The notes under the pieces are model-generated. The model worked only from the letters and a program-made list of their open reading frames with translations, had not been told where the DNA came from and ran no database searches. Positions 8,356 to 17,176 of a stretch of DNA of 64,000 nt are shown here, piece by piece; the stretch's first letter is position 1; every line of letters begins with the position of its first letter. A program made the position numbers and the translations under genes. The stretch is from Pseudomonadota bacterium (lineage in GTDB: Bacteria > Pseudomonadota > Gammaproteobacteria > Burkholderiales > Burkholderiaceae_C), in contig JAFEDY010000023.1 in NCBI GenBank assembly GCA_018241405.1, positions 63,175 through 127,174 of the forward strand, written 5' to 3'.

Positions 8356-9087
8356 ATGGCTTCTACAAGCAACCGCACCGACAAGGTCCTCGTGGTGGAC
8401 GACGATGCGCGCATCCGCGACCTGCTGCGCCGTTATCTGACGCAGGAAGGCTTTGAAGTCATGGTGGCGGAAGACGGCAAGGCGCTCAACCGTATCCTGC
8501 TGCGCGAGACCGTGGACCTCATCGTGCTCGACCTGATGATGCCCGGCGAGGACGGCCTGTCCATCTGCCGGCGCCTGCGCGCGGCCAGCGACCGCACGCC
8601 CATCATCATGCTCACCGCCAAGGGCGAGGACGTGGACCGCATCGTGGGCCTGGAGGTCGGCGCCGACGACTACCTGGGCAAGCCCTTCAACCCGCGCGAG
8701 CTGCTGGCCCGCATCCACGCCGTGCTGCGCCGCCGCCCGCCGCAGGAGGCACCGGGCGCCCCCTCGGGCGACAACGAGGTCGTGACCTTCGGCCCCTTCA
8801 CCTTCGACCTGGGCACGCGCGCGCTGCAGCGCAATGGCGAGGAGCTGCCGCTGACCACGGGCGAGTTCGCCATGCTCAAGGCCCTGGTGCGCCACCCGCG
8901 CCAGCCGCTGTCGCGCGAAAAGCTCGCCCTGCTCGCACGCGGACGCGAGTTCGAGCCCTTCGACCGCAGCCTGGACGTGCAGATCTCGCGCCTGCGCAAG
9001 CTCGTGGAGGTGGATGCCGCCGCACCGCGCTACATCCAGACCGTCTGGGGCGTGGGCTACGTGTTCGTGCCGGACGGCACGAACTGA
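8356..9087 (+). CDS. ompR: OmpR-family response regulator
   Basis: The 243-residue transcription factor has a receiver domain (acidic pocket D15-D17, phosphoacceptor D59 in LIVLDLMMPGEDG, K near 109 in YLGKPF) and a C-terminal winged helix (~150-238, ending RYIQTVWGVGYVFV). RLRAASDRTPIIMLTAKGED is very like enteric OmpR. A GGGGAAAG ribosome-binding site precedes ATG 8356. The sensor kinase gene follows 85 bp downstream. The pair probably answers osmotic or envelope signals; its targets are not in the window. Confidence 0.92.
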   Translation: MASTSNRTDKVLVVDDDARIRDLLRRYLTQEGFEVMVAEDGKALNRILLRETVDLIVLDLMMPGEDGLSICRRLRAASDRTPIIMLTAKGEDVDRIVGLEVGADDYLGKPFNPRELLARIHAVLRRRPPQEAPGAPSGDNEVVTFGPFTFDLGTRALQRNGEELPLTTGEFAMLKALVRHPRQPLSREKLALLARGREFEPFDRSLDVQISRLRKLVEVDAAAPRYIQTVWGVGYVFVPDGTN

Positions 9088-9172
9088 CAGCACCGCCTCG
9101 CCCTCATCACAAGCTGGACGCGCCCCGCCCTGCGGGCGCCGCGCCCCCCGTTCTTTGCCCGCTGTCACCGCC

Positions 9173-10672
9173 ATGAACGCTACCCACGAGATTCCTGTGG
9201 ACGCCACCAGCCCGGCGCCGCTGGAGGCCTCGGCCAGCCTGCACCCCCAACGTTCGCGCGTGGGGCTGAACCTGTTCTGGCGCACCTTCTTCCTGCTGGC
9301 GCTGCTGCTGGTGGGCTGCATCCTGGCCTGGGTGCAGACGCTGCGCGCTCTGGAGTTTGAGCCGCGCACGCTGCAGACGGCGCAGCAGATCGCCTCCATG
9401 GTCAACCTGAGCCGCGCGGCGCTGGTGCACTCCGACGCCATTGCCCGCGTGTCCCTGCTCAAGACCATGGCCGACCAGGAGGGCGTGCGCATCCTGCCGC
9501 GCGAGCCCAAGGACAAGTTCGAGCTGCTGCCGCCCTCGACCCTGGGCCTGCGCCTGACCGAGGAGCTCACGCAGCGCCTGGGACCCGGCACCATCGTGGC
9601 CAGCAGCGTCAATGGCGAAAACGGCCTGTGGGTGGGCTTCACCATCAACGGCGACCCCAACTGGCTGCTCATGGACCGCTCGCGCCTGTCAACGGCCGGC
9701 GGCACGACCTGGCTGATCTGGCTGATCACCGTGGGCGCCCTGTCGCTGGCCGGCGCCGCCATCATTGCGCGTCTCATCAACCACCCGCTCAAACAGCTCA
9801 GCGACGCCGCCAACCGCGTGCGCGATGGCGACTTTGCCGCCGGCCAGCTCGACGAGGAGGCCGTGACCAGCGAGATCCGCGAGGTCAACATCGGCTTCAA
9901 CCGCATGGCGCAAAAACTCGCCAAGCTGGAGCAGGACCGCGCGGTGATGCTGGCCGGCATCTCGCACGACCTGCGCACGCCGCTGGCGCGCCTGCGCCTG
10001 GAGACCGAGATGAGCGTGAGCGACGAGGTGGCGCGCGAGCACATGGTGGCCGACATCGTGCAGCTCGACGCCACCATAGACAAGTTCCTGGACTACGCCC
10101 GCCCCGACACAGTGGCGCTCACCCCCGTCAACCTGCATGGCGTGGTGTCCTCCTGCGTCTATGCGGTGCAGGACCACCGCGAGCTGCAAATCACCATGAG
10201 CGTGCCCGAGGACCTGATGGTGCTGGCCGACGAGGTGGAGCTGGCGCGCGTGATCAGCAACCTGCTGGAGAACGCGCGCCGCTACGGCAAGAACCCTGAG
10301 ACCGGCATCACCACCGTGGACATTGCCGCCAAGGCACGCGAGAAATGGGTGCTGATCAAGCTGCGCGACCATGGCCCGGGCGCGCCACCGGAGCACCTGG
10401 CCAGCCTGACCAAACCGTTCTTCCGCGGCGATTCGGCGCGCACGGCCGCGGCTGGCGCAGGCCTGGGCCTGTCCATCGTGGACAAGACCGTGCAGCGCAT
10501 GGCGGGCATCTTTGCGCTGGCCAATTCGGCCTCGGGCGGGCTCGTGGCCCATATCCAGCTGCAGCGCGCCAGCGACCTGCCCGAGGGCCAGGACCCGCAG
10601 AACCGCCTGCAGCGCCCGCAGGTCAAGCGCCACCTGCCGCCGACTGCGCGGCTGCCCAAGCGGCCGGTGTAG
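9173..10672 (+). CDS. envZ: EnvZ-like sensor histidine kinase
   Basis: The 499-residue membrane kinase has TM1 at ~35-60 (FWRTFFLLALLLVGCILAWV), a periplasmic part, TM2 at ~177-200, a HAMP domain, and a dimerisation/phosphotransfer domain with H265 in GISHDLRTPLARL. The ATPase domain follows (N box NLLENARRYG, G1 DHGPGAP, G2 GAGLGLSIV). HDLRTPLARLRLETEM is characteristic of EnvZ. The C-terminal ~40 residues, rich in Pro, Arg and Gln, extend past the domain. The start at 9173 follows the ompR stop by 85 bp; the N-terminal ~30 residues are unstructured. It converges with ispF, with only 12 bp between stops. Confidence 0.9.
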   Translation: MNATHEIPVDATSPAPLEASASLHPQRSRVGLNLFWRTFFLLALLLVGCILAWVQTLRALEFEPRTLQTAQQIASMVNLSRAALVHSDAIARVSLLKTMADQEGVRILPREPKDKFELLPPSTLGLRLTEELTQRLGPGTIVASSVNGENGLWVGFTINGDPNWLLMDRSRLSTAGGTTWLIWLITVGALSLAGAAIIARLINHPLKQLSDAANRVRDGDFAAGQLDEEAVTSEIREVNIGFNRMAQKLAKLEQDRAVMLAGISHDLRTPLARLRLETEMSVSDEVAREHMVADIVQLDATIDKFLDYARPDTVALTPVNLHGVVSSCVYAVQDHRELQITMSVPEDLMVLADEVELARVISNLLENARRYGKNPETGITTVDIAAKAREKWVLIKLRDHGPGAPPEHLASLTKPFFRGDSARTAAAGAGLGLSIVDKTVQRMAGIFALANSASGGLVAHIQLQRASDLPEGQDPQNRLQRPQVKRHLPPTARLPKRPV

Positions 10673-10684
10673 GGCGTTGGGCGC

Positions 10685-11170
10685 TCAGGGCTTGGTGCGG
10701 CGCAACAGCACGGCGGCGCGCGCCTCCATGGCCAGGCCCTGGCCCACGGGGCCCAGGCGCTCGGCGGTCTTGGCCTTCACGTTGACCTGGTCTAGCGTGA
10801 TGCCCAAGGCGCTGGCGATGCGCTCACGCATGGCCGGCATATGGGCAGCCAGGCGCGGTGCCTGGGCCACCACGGTGCTGTCCACGTTGCCGATCTCGTA
10901 ACCCTCAGCACGTACGCGCCTGACTGCCTCGGTCAGCAGCGCCACGGAATCGGCGCCCCTGAAACGCGCATCGTTGTCGGGAAAATGGCTGCCGATGTCG
11001 CCCAGCGCCGCCGCACCCAGCAGCGCATCGGTGATGGCGTGCAGCAGCACGTCGGCGTCCGAGTGGCCCAGCAGCCCCATGCTGTGGGGAATCTCCACGC
11101 CACCTATGACAAGGCGCCGCCCAGGCACCAGCGCATGCACGTCCCAGCCCTCGCCAATCCTGAAATCCAT
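10685..11170 (-). CDS. ispF: 2-C-methyl-D-erythritol 2,4-cyclodiphosphate synthase
   Basis: The 161-residue enzyme closes CDP-ME-2-phosphate to MEcPP in the non-mevalonate isoprenoid pathway. Metal ligands D10 and H12 (GWDVHAL) and the [20 protein letters not shown] block are intact, and the C-terminal [17 protein letters not shown] is the CMP-binding part. The start at 11170 is preferred because AAGG lies 8 nt upstream; ATG 11176 and a GTG at 11194 (overlapping the ispD stop as GTGA) are alternatives adding 2 or 8 residues. It lies immediately after ispD, the enzyme two steps earlier; the kinase IspE is elsewhere. Confidence 0.95.
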   Translation of the reverse strand: MDFRIGEGWDVHALVPGRRLVIGGVEIPHSMGLLGHSDADVLLHAITDALLGAAALGDIGSHFPDNDARFRGADSVALLTEAVRRVRAEGYEIGNVDSTVVAQAPRLAAHMPAMRERIASALGITLDQVNVKAKTAERLGPVGQGLAMEARAAVLLRRTKP

Positions 11171-11190
11171 ACGCATTGCCTTTGCCGCCG

Positions 11191-12027
11191 TCACGTTTTG
11201 GAAGAAAAGTAGGTCTTGACCGGCTCGCCGGCCGCCGCGCCGCGCGCACCGCCAAAGCGCTCCAGGGTGGCGCCATGCTGGCGCTGCGCCAGCACGGCCT
11301 CGGCCAGCGCGAAGTCATCGGGGTAGGTGACCTTGAAGTTCTGCGCGCCGCCCGGCACCAGGCGCGGGCGCAGGCCCATGGCCTCCATGGCGCTGGCCTC
11401 GTCGGTGGCGGCTGTGCCCACCTGCACAAGCGCCCGGCACAGCGGCCCGATGCGGAACATCTGCGGCGTCTGCGCCAGCCATTTGTCGCTGCGGTCCACG
11501 GTAGCGGCCACGCGCACGCCGCCGGGGCCGTCGGTGGCGGTCTTGAGCGTGTCGGCCAGCTTGTGCGCCAGCAGGCCGCCCACGCTGTCGTGCTGGCAGG
11601 CGTCAATCAGCGCGTCGATCTGCGCCGTGGTCACCAGACAGCGCGCGGCGTCATGCACCAGCACCCAGTCTTCATCCAGCGCGCCGCGCGCCTGCAGCGC
11701 CTTCAGGCCGCCCAGCACCGTGTCGGCCCGCGTGGAGCCACCGCAGGGCACGGCAAAGAAGGCAGGCTGCACCTGGCCATCAAAAAAAGTGTCGCTCGGC
11801 GCCACGGCCACCAGCGTGCCCGCCAGGCGTGCCACGCCGGCAAAGGCCGCCAGCGTGTGCAGCACCATGGGCTGTCCTGCTACCGGCTGGTACTGCTTGG
11901 GCAGCACGGTGCCGGTGCCCGGCTGCGCCCGCAGGGCGCGCGTGCCCGTGCCCGCGCAGGGCAGCAGGGCCCAGAAGCGCCCGGGCATGGGGCGGACAGG
12001 GTTGTAGGCGGGCAGCAGGTCGCTCAT
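11191..12027 (-). CDS. ispD: 2-C-methyl-D-erythritol 4-phosphate cytidylyltransferase
   Basis: The 278-residue enzyme transfers CMP from CTP to MEP, third step of the MEP pathway. The nucleotide-binding start is [11 protein letters not shown], followed by [22 protein letters not shown] and [10 protein letters not shown] are the other family blocks. It is about 40 residues longer than the E. coli enzyme because of an N-terminal leader, a short insertion (RAQPGTGT) in the CTP loop, and a C-terminal tail [15 protein letters not shown]. It forms an operon with ispF and is divergent from mfd, with 77 bp between the starts. Confidence 0.93.
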   Translation of the reverse strand: MSDLLPAYNPVRPMPGRFWALLPCAGTGTRALRAQPGTGTVLPKQYQPVAGQPMVLHTLAAFAGVARLAGTLVAVAPSDTFFDGQVQPAFFAVPCGGSTRADTVLGGLKALQARGALDEDWVLVHDAARCLVTTAQIDALIDACQHDSVGGLLAHKLADTLKTATDGPGGVRVAATVDRSDKWLAQTPQMFRIGPLCRALVQVGTAATDEASAMEAMGLRPRLVPGGAQNFKVTYPDDFALAEAVLAQRQHGATLERFGGARGAAAGEPVKTYFSSKT

Positions 12028-12104
12028 GGGTGGGCATTCTAGAATCGCCTGCTACCGCCCAAAGCCTACAAGCCTTCTGCAGCGCACCAGGCGACATCTC
12101 CCGC

Positions 12105-15100
12105 ATGGATCTCCCCAAACTCTCCCCCGGAAAACGCTTCACCCTGCCCCGCCCCGTGGGCAGCAGCGACGCCCTGCTGCTGGCCCGCCTGGGTGAACGC
12201 GAGAAGGCCGCCGGCCGCGTCACGGCCATCGTGACCGCAGACGCTGCCGACGCGCAGCGCCTCATCGATGAGATGGCCTTCTTTGCCCCCGAGCTGCGCT
12301 GCGCGCTGTTCCCCGACTGGGAGACGCTGCCGTATGACAGCTTCTCCCCGCACCAGGACCTGATCAGCGAGCGCCTGGCGACGCTGTGGCGCATCTCCCA
12401 AGGCGAGGCCGACGTGGTGCTGGTGCCCGCCACCACGGCGCTGTACCGCCTGGCGCCGCCCGCCTTCATGGCGGGCTATACCTTTCACTTCAAGGTCAAG
12501 CAGAGGCTGGACGAGGCGAAACTGCGCGCCCAGCTCACGTTAGCCGGCTACCAGAACGTGTCGCAGGTGGTCGGCCATGGCGAATACGCGGTGCGCGGCG
12601 GGCTGATCGACCTGTTCCCCATGGGCTCGCCCCAGCCCTACCGCGTGGACCTGTTCGACGACGAGATCGACTCCATCCGCACCTTCGACCCCGACAGCCA
12701 GCGCAGCCTCTACCCCGTGCCCGAGGTGCGATTGCTGCCCGGGCGCGAGTTCCCGATGGACGAGGCGGCGCGGGCCAAGTTCCGCCAGCGCTGGCGCGAG
12801 TTGCTCGAGGGCGACCCCACGCGCAGCCGCATCTACAAGGACATGGGGCAGGCGATAGCCACCGCCGGCATCGAGTACTACCTGCCGCTGTTCTTCGACG
12901 ACACCGCCACCGTGTTTGACTACCTGGGCGACGCGGCCACGGTGGTGCTGCACGGCGACCTGGAGGGCGCCTTCCAGCGCTTCTGGCAGGACACGCGCGA
13001 GCGCCACCGCCTGATTCAGGGCGACCCCGACCACCCCGTGCTGCCGCCCGAGGCGCTGTTCCTCTCGGCCGACCAGTTCTACGGCCAGGCCAAGCCGCAT
13101 GCCCAGCTGTCGCTGCGCCCGGGCGTGGAGGATGTGGTTGACAACGCCGTGTTCCAGAAGTTGCCCGACCTGTCCGTGGTGCGCGGCGCGGACGACCCGC
13201 TCGCCAGGCTGCACACACATATCCGCACCACCGAGCAGTCCGGCCAACGCGTGCTGCTGCTGGCCGAGAGCGACGGCCGGCGCGAGAGCCTGCTGGACTT
13301 CTTGCGCGCCTCGGGCCTGAACCCGCCGGCCTTTGATTCGCTGGCCGAGTTCCAGTCCACGCCCGCCGAGCGCGTGGGCATTGCCACGGCGGCGCTGGCC
13401 ACGGGCTTTGCCTGGATCGAGCAAGGCCTGGATCTCGTCACCGAGACCGAGCTGTTCGCCGCCGGCTCCACCACGCGCCGGCGCAAGAAGCAGGAGCAGG
13501 CCAGCGACGTCGAGGCGCTGATCAAGGATCTGTCCGAGCTCAAGGTGGGCGACCCCGTGGTGCACAGTCAGCATGGCATAGGGCGCTACCGCGGCCTCAT
13601 CCATATGGACATGGGCCAGAAAAACCCCGACGGCAGCCCGGCCCTGCAGGAGTTTCTGCACCTGGAATATGCCGACAAGGCCGTGCTCTACGTGCCGGTG
13701 AGCCAGCTGCAGCTCATCGGCCGCTACACGGGCGTAAGCCCCGACGAGGCGCCGCTGCACAAGCTGGGCAGCGGCCAGTGGGAAAAGGCCAAGAGGAAGG
13801 CCGCCGAACAGGTGCGCGACGCGGCCGCCGAGCTGCTCAACATCTACGCCCGGCGCGCGGCGCGCCAGGGCCATGCCTTCCGCTACGCGCCGCAGGACTA
13901 CGAGCAGTTCGCGAACGACTTCGGCTTCGAGGAAACAGCCGACCAGAATGCCGCCATCCACGCCGTGGTGCAGGACATGATCAGCCCGCGCCCCATGGAT
14001 CGCCTGGTCTGCGGCGACGTGGGCTTCGGCAAGACCGAGGTCGCGCTGCGCGCCTGCTTTGTCGCCGTCACGGGCGGCAAGCAGGTGGCGTTTCTGGCGC
14101 CCACCACGCTGCTGGCCGAGCAGCACTACCGCACCCTCAGCGACCGCTTTGCCAAATGGCCCGTGAAGGTGGCCGAGGTCTCGCGCTTTCGCTCGGGCAA
14201 GGAGATCACCGCCGCCGTCAAAGGCATTGCCGACGGCACGGTGGACATCGTCGTCGGCACGCACAAGCTGCTCAGCGAATCGACGAAGTTCAAGAACCTG
14301 GGACTCTTGATCATCGACGAGGAACACCGCTTCGGCGTGCGCCACAAGGAGGCCATGAAGGCCATGCGTGCCGAGGTGGACGTGCTGACGCTGACGGCCA
14401 CGCCCATCCCGCGCACCATGGGCATGGCGCTCGAAGGCTTGAGGGATTTATCGGTGATAGCGACCGCCCCGCAACGGCGTCTAGCTATCAAAACCTTTGT
14501 GCGCAACGAAGGCCAGGGCGTGATCCGCGAGGCCGTGCTGCGCGAGTTCAAGCGTGGTGGCCAGTGCTACTTCCTGCACAACGAGGTCGAGACCATAGAG
14601 AACCGGCGCCAGAAGCTCGAAGAAATCCTGCCCGAGGCGCGCATCGCCGTGGCCCACGGCCAGATGCCCGAGCGCGAGCTGGAAAAGGTCATGCGCGACT
14701 TCGTCGCCCAGCGCTACAACATCCTGCTGTGCTCGACCATCATCGAGACCGGCATCGACGTGCCCACGGCCAACACCATCCTCATCAGCCGCGCCGACAA
14801 GTTCGGCCTGGCCCAGCTGCACCAGCTGCGCGGCCGCGTGGGCCGCAGCCACCACCAGGCCTATGCCTACCTGATGGTGCCCGACATGGACGGCTTGACC
14901 AAGCAGGCCCAGCAGCGGCTGGACGCCATACAGCAGATGGAGGAACTGGGCAGCGGCTTCTACCTCGCCATGCACGACCTGGAAATCCGCGGCGCCGGCG
15001 AGGTGCTGGGCGAAAGCCAGAGCGGCAACATGCTGGAGGTGGGCTTTCAGCTCTACAACGAGATGCTGTCCGAGGCCGTGCGCTGTCTGAAGGCCGGCAA

Positions 15101-15593
15101 GGAGCCCGACCTGCTCGCCCCCATGCAGGCCGCCACCGACATCAACCTGCACGCCCCCGCGCTGCTGCCCGACGACTACTGCGGCGACGTGCACCTGCGC
15201 CTGTCGTTCTACAAAAAGCTGGCCACGGCGCGCACCAGCGACCAGATCGACGCGCTGCTCGAAGAGATCGTGGACCGCTTCGGCAAGCTGCCGGCCCAGG
15301 CCCAGACCCTCATCGACGTACACCGCCTGCGCGTGCTGTCCGCCCCCTACGGCGTGGTCAAGGTGGATGCGGCGCCGGGCGTCATCAGCATCAGCTTCAA
15401 GCCCCAGCCGCCGGTGGACCCGATGGCCATCATCCACCTGATCCAGAAGAACAAGCACATCAAGCTGGCCGGCAACGAAAAGCTGCGCATAGAGCGCGCG
15501 CTGCCCGAGCCGGCCGCACGCGCGCAGATGGTGCGCGACGTGCTGCGCAGCCTGGGCCAGCCCCTGGCTGCGACCGCGGCCGCAACCGCTTGA
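12105..15593 (+). CDS. mfd: transcription-repair coupling factor Mfd
   Basis: The 1162-residue translocase displaces RNA polymerase stalled at lesions and recruits UvrA. Order: UvrB-like N-terminal modules (~1-330), linker, RNAP-interaction domain starting LKVGDPVVHSQHGIGRY (~475), helicase motifs with Walker A GDVGFGKTE (K643) and DEEH (738-741), TRG motif region (HQLRGRVGRSHHQAYAY), and C-terminal D7 domain. Start at 12105 gives the family length; upstream open sequence is only the shadow of ispD. The stretch 14446-14495 (TTA, ATA and CTA codons) stands out in this GC-rich gene and resembles the dispersed repeat, although the protein there (DLSVIATAPQRRLAIKTF) still matches the family. Confidence 0.96.
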   Translation: MDLPKLSPGKRFTLPRPVGSSDALLLARLGEREKAAGRVTAIVTADAADAQRLIDEMAFFAPELRCALFPDWETLPYDSFSPHQDLISERLATLWRISQGEADVVLVPATTALYRLAPPAFMAGYTFHFKVKQRLDEAKLRAQLTLAGYQNVSQVVGHGEYAVRGGLIDLFPMGSPQPYRVDLFDDEIDSIRTFDPDSQRSLYPVPEVRLLPGREFPMDEAARAKFRQRWRELLEGDPTRSRIYKDMGQAIATAGIEYYLPLFFDDTATVFDYLGDAATVVLHGDLEGAFQRFWQDTRERHRLIQGDPDHPVLPPEALFLSADQFYGQAKPHAQLSLRPGVEDVVDNAVFQKLPDLSVVRGADDPLARLHTHIRTTEQSGQRVLLLAESDGRRESLLDFLRASGLNPPAFDSLAEFQSTPAERVGIATAALATGFAWIEQGLDLVTETELFAAGSTTRRRKKQEQASDVEALIKDLSELKVGDPVVHSQHGIGRYRGLIHMDMGQKNPDGSPALQEFLHLEYADKAVLYVPVSQLQLIGRYTGVSPDEAPLHKLGSGQWEKAKRKAAEQVRDAAAELLNIYARRAARQGHAFRYAPQDYEQFANDFGFEETADQNAAIHAVVQDMISPRPMDRLVCGDVGFGKTEVALRACFVAVTGGKQVAFLAPTTLLAEQHYRTLSDRFAKWPVKVAEVSRFRSGKEITAAVKGIADGTVDIVVGTHKLLSESTKFKNLGLLIIDEEHRFGVRHKEAMKAMRAEVDVLTLTATPIPRTMGMALEGLRDLSVIATAPQRRLAIKTFVRNEGQGVIREAVLREFKRGGQCYFLHNEVETIENRRQKLEEILPEARIAVAHGQMPERELEKVMRDFVAQRYNILLCSTIIETGIDVPTANTILISRADKFGLAQLHQLRGRVGRSHHQAYAYLMVPDMDGLTKQAQQRLDAIQQMEELGSGFYLAMHDLEIRGAGEVLGESQSGNMLEVGFQLYNEMLSEAVRCLKAGKEPDLLAPMQAATDINLHAPALLPDDYCGDVHLRLSFYKKLATARTSDQIDALLEEIVDRFGKLPAQAQTLIDVHRLRVLSAPYGVVKVDAAPGVISISFKPQPPVDPMAIIHLIQKNKHIKLAGNEKLRIERALPEPAARAQMVRDVLRSLGQPLAATAAATA

Positions 15594-15597
15594 GGCT

Positions 15598-16272
15598 ATG
15601 TTTTTGGAAGCTGCTATCGCTCTAATGGCAATGGCTGCAGCCCTTTTCTTGCAACCATGGCGGCTGCTGGCCAGCCAGCGCCCCCTGGTGCATGAGGCCC
15701 ATGGCCGCGCATCGGCACTGTGGACGCCGCTGCTCGCCACCCTGGTCATCCTGCCCTGGGCCTGGGCCCTGCCCACGCTGCACCACATGCCGCTGCAGCT
15801 GCAGTGGTCGGGCGCCTGCCTGGTGCTCTTGACGCTGGGCTGGCCGCTGGCCGTGCCCGTGCTGCTGGCCGTGGGCGCCATCGCCGCGCTGGTCTCGCCC
15901 GGCCTGTCCTGGGCCGACGCGCTGGGCCTAGCCGTGTGGCAGGGCGTGGTGCCGGCCACGCTGGCGCTGCTGCCGGGCGTGCTGCTGCGCCGCCTGATTG
16001 GCAGGCACGCCCTGGACGGCGTGCGCCCCTTCGTCTACGTGCTGGGGCGGGCCTTCCTGGGCACGGCGCTGTGCATCTTCCTGGCTGGCACGCTGTCGCA
16101 ATGGGCCGGCCATGCGCTGCCGGGTGTGGGCGATCAACTGTCGCTGGTGGCTCGCTGGCTCATGGCCTGGGGCGACGCCGTGGTCACGGGCATGCTGTGC
16201 GCCATCTTCGTGGCCTTCAAGCCCGAGTGGCTGGCGACCTGGTCGGACCAGATCTATCTGCCCAGGCCCTGA
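15598..16272 (+). CDS. CbiM-like integral membrane protein (COG3235, ECF transporter permease type)
   Basis: The 224-residue protein has about six hydrophobic segments and the signature GDAVVTGMLCAIFVAFKPEW near the C-terminus, seen in COG3235 membrane proteins distantly related to cobalt/nickel ECF components. Function is unproven; metal uptake is an inference from the CbiM relationship. It starts 4 bp after the mfd stop. The first 18 codons (AIALMAMAAALF) lie in DNA resembling the dispersed repeat, so an internal Met (15625 or 15631) may have been the ancestral start. serB follows after 36 bp. Confidence 0.75.
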   Translation: MFLEAAIALMAMAAALFLQPWRLLASQRPLVHEAHGRASALWTPLLATLVILPWAWALPTLHHMPLQLQWSGACLVLLTLGWPLAVPVLLAVGAIAALVSPGLSWADALGLAVWQGVVPATLALLPGVLLRRLIGRHALDGVRPFVYVLGRAFLGTALCIFLAGTLSQWAGHALPGVGDQLSLVARWLMAWGDAVVTGMLCAIFVAFKPEWLATWSDQIYLPRP

Positions 16273-16308
16273 ACGACAATCCCCCTATTTCTGCTCTCTG
16301 CTGTTGCC

Positions 16309-17034
16309 ATGTCCCCCACCACCGAACTCGCCCCCGGCCTCGTCATCCAGGGCATCACGCCGCCGCTGGCGCTGAAAAATTACAAGCTCATTGCCTTCGA
16401 CATGGACTCCACGCTGATCAACATCGAATGTGTGGACGAGATTGCCGACTTCGTCGGCTGCAAGGCTGAGGTGGCCGCCATTACCGAGGCCGCCATGCAA
16501 GGTGTCATCACCGACTTCAAGGACAGCCTGCGTCAGCGCGTGGCGCTGCTCAAGGGCGTGACCATGGCCGACCTGGAGCGCGTCTACAGCGAGCGCCTGC
16601 GCATCAACCCCGGCGCCGCCGAGCTGGTGCGCGCCTGCCGGGCGGCGGGGCTCAAGACGCTGCTGGTCTCGGGCGGCTTCACCTTCTTCGCGCACCGCGT
16701 GCGCGAGAAGCTGGGCATCGACTTCGTGCGCGCGAACGTGCTGGAAGTGCGCTCCAGCACCAACTGCGGCGAGTTGTCCGGGCGCCTGCTCGACCAGGCC
16801 TGGGGCGACATCTGCGACGGCGCGGAGAAGCGCCGCACCATGCTGGAGGTGGCGTCCCTCCTGGGCATAGAGCCCGAGCAGTGCATCGCCATGGGCGACG
16901 GTGCCAACGACCTGCCCATGATGCGCGCGGCCGGCCTGTCCGTGGCCTACCACGCCAAGCCCACGGTGCGTGCGCAGGCCCAGGTGGCCATCAACCAGGG
17001 CGGGCTGGACCGGTTGCTTGAAGTTCTGCGTTGA
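16309..17034 (+). CDS. serB: phosphoserine phosphatase
   Basis: The 241-residue HAD hydrolase performs the last step of L-serine synthesis. Motif I is D31-M-D33-S-T with nucleophile D31; motif II is the serine in VSGGFTFFA; motif III/IV is GDGANDLPMM. ECVDEIADFVG matches the cap region of SerB. It lacks the N-terminal ACT-like extension of longer SerB proteins, so it is the short form. It follows the CbiM-like gene and precedes an orphan MetQ-like gene behind a hairpin. Confidence 0.93.
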   Translation: MSPTTELAPGLVIQGITPPLALKNYKLIAFDMDSTLINIECVDEIADFVGCKAEVAAITEAAMQGVITDFKDSLRQRVALLKGVTMADLERVYSERLRINPGAAELVRACRAAGLKTLLVSGGFTFFAHRVREKLGIDFVRANVLEVRSSTNCGELSGRLLDQAWGDICDGAEKRRTMLEVASLLGIEPEQCIAMGDGANDLPMMRAAGLSVAYHAKPTVRAQAQVAINQGGLDRLLEVLR

Positions 17035-17119
17035 GCCATAAAAAACCACATCGTTATATCGATATGAATTTAATTACGTCGTAGCCCCTGGTACAAACCC
17101 GTAAACTACGCCGCATGCC

Positions 17120-17154
17120 GCGCCCACGCCGACCCGGTCTGGGCGCATTTTTTT
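17120..17154 (+). terminator. intrinsic terminator or attenuator in the metQ leader
   Basis: GCGCCCA (17120-17126) and TGGGCGC (17140-17146) form a perfect 7-bp stem with a 13-nt loop, followed by A and seven T. The end of the T run is 23 bp before the metQ-like ATG. A second possible stem, CGTAG (17080-17084) with CTACG (17106-17110), lies upstream. It may simply end the serB transcript, or it may regulate metQ. Confidence 0.6.
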
Positions 17155-17176
17155 GCCTCAGCCACGCTTGCATCCG

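Noticed and set aside
12540..14345. 600-codon frame opposite mfd
   Set aside because: Antisense shadow of a well-conserved gene with typical GC-rich codon mirror composition.
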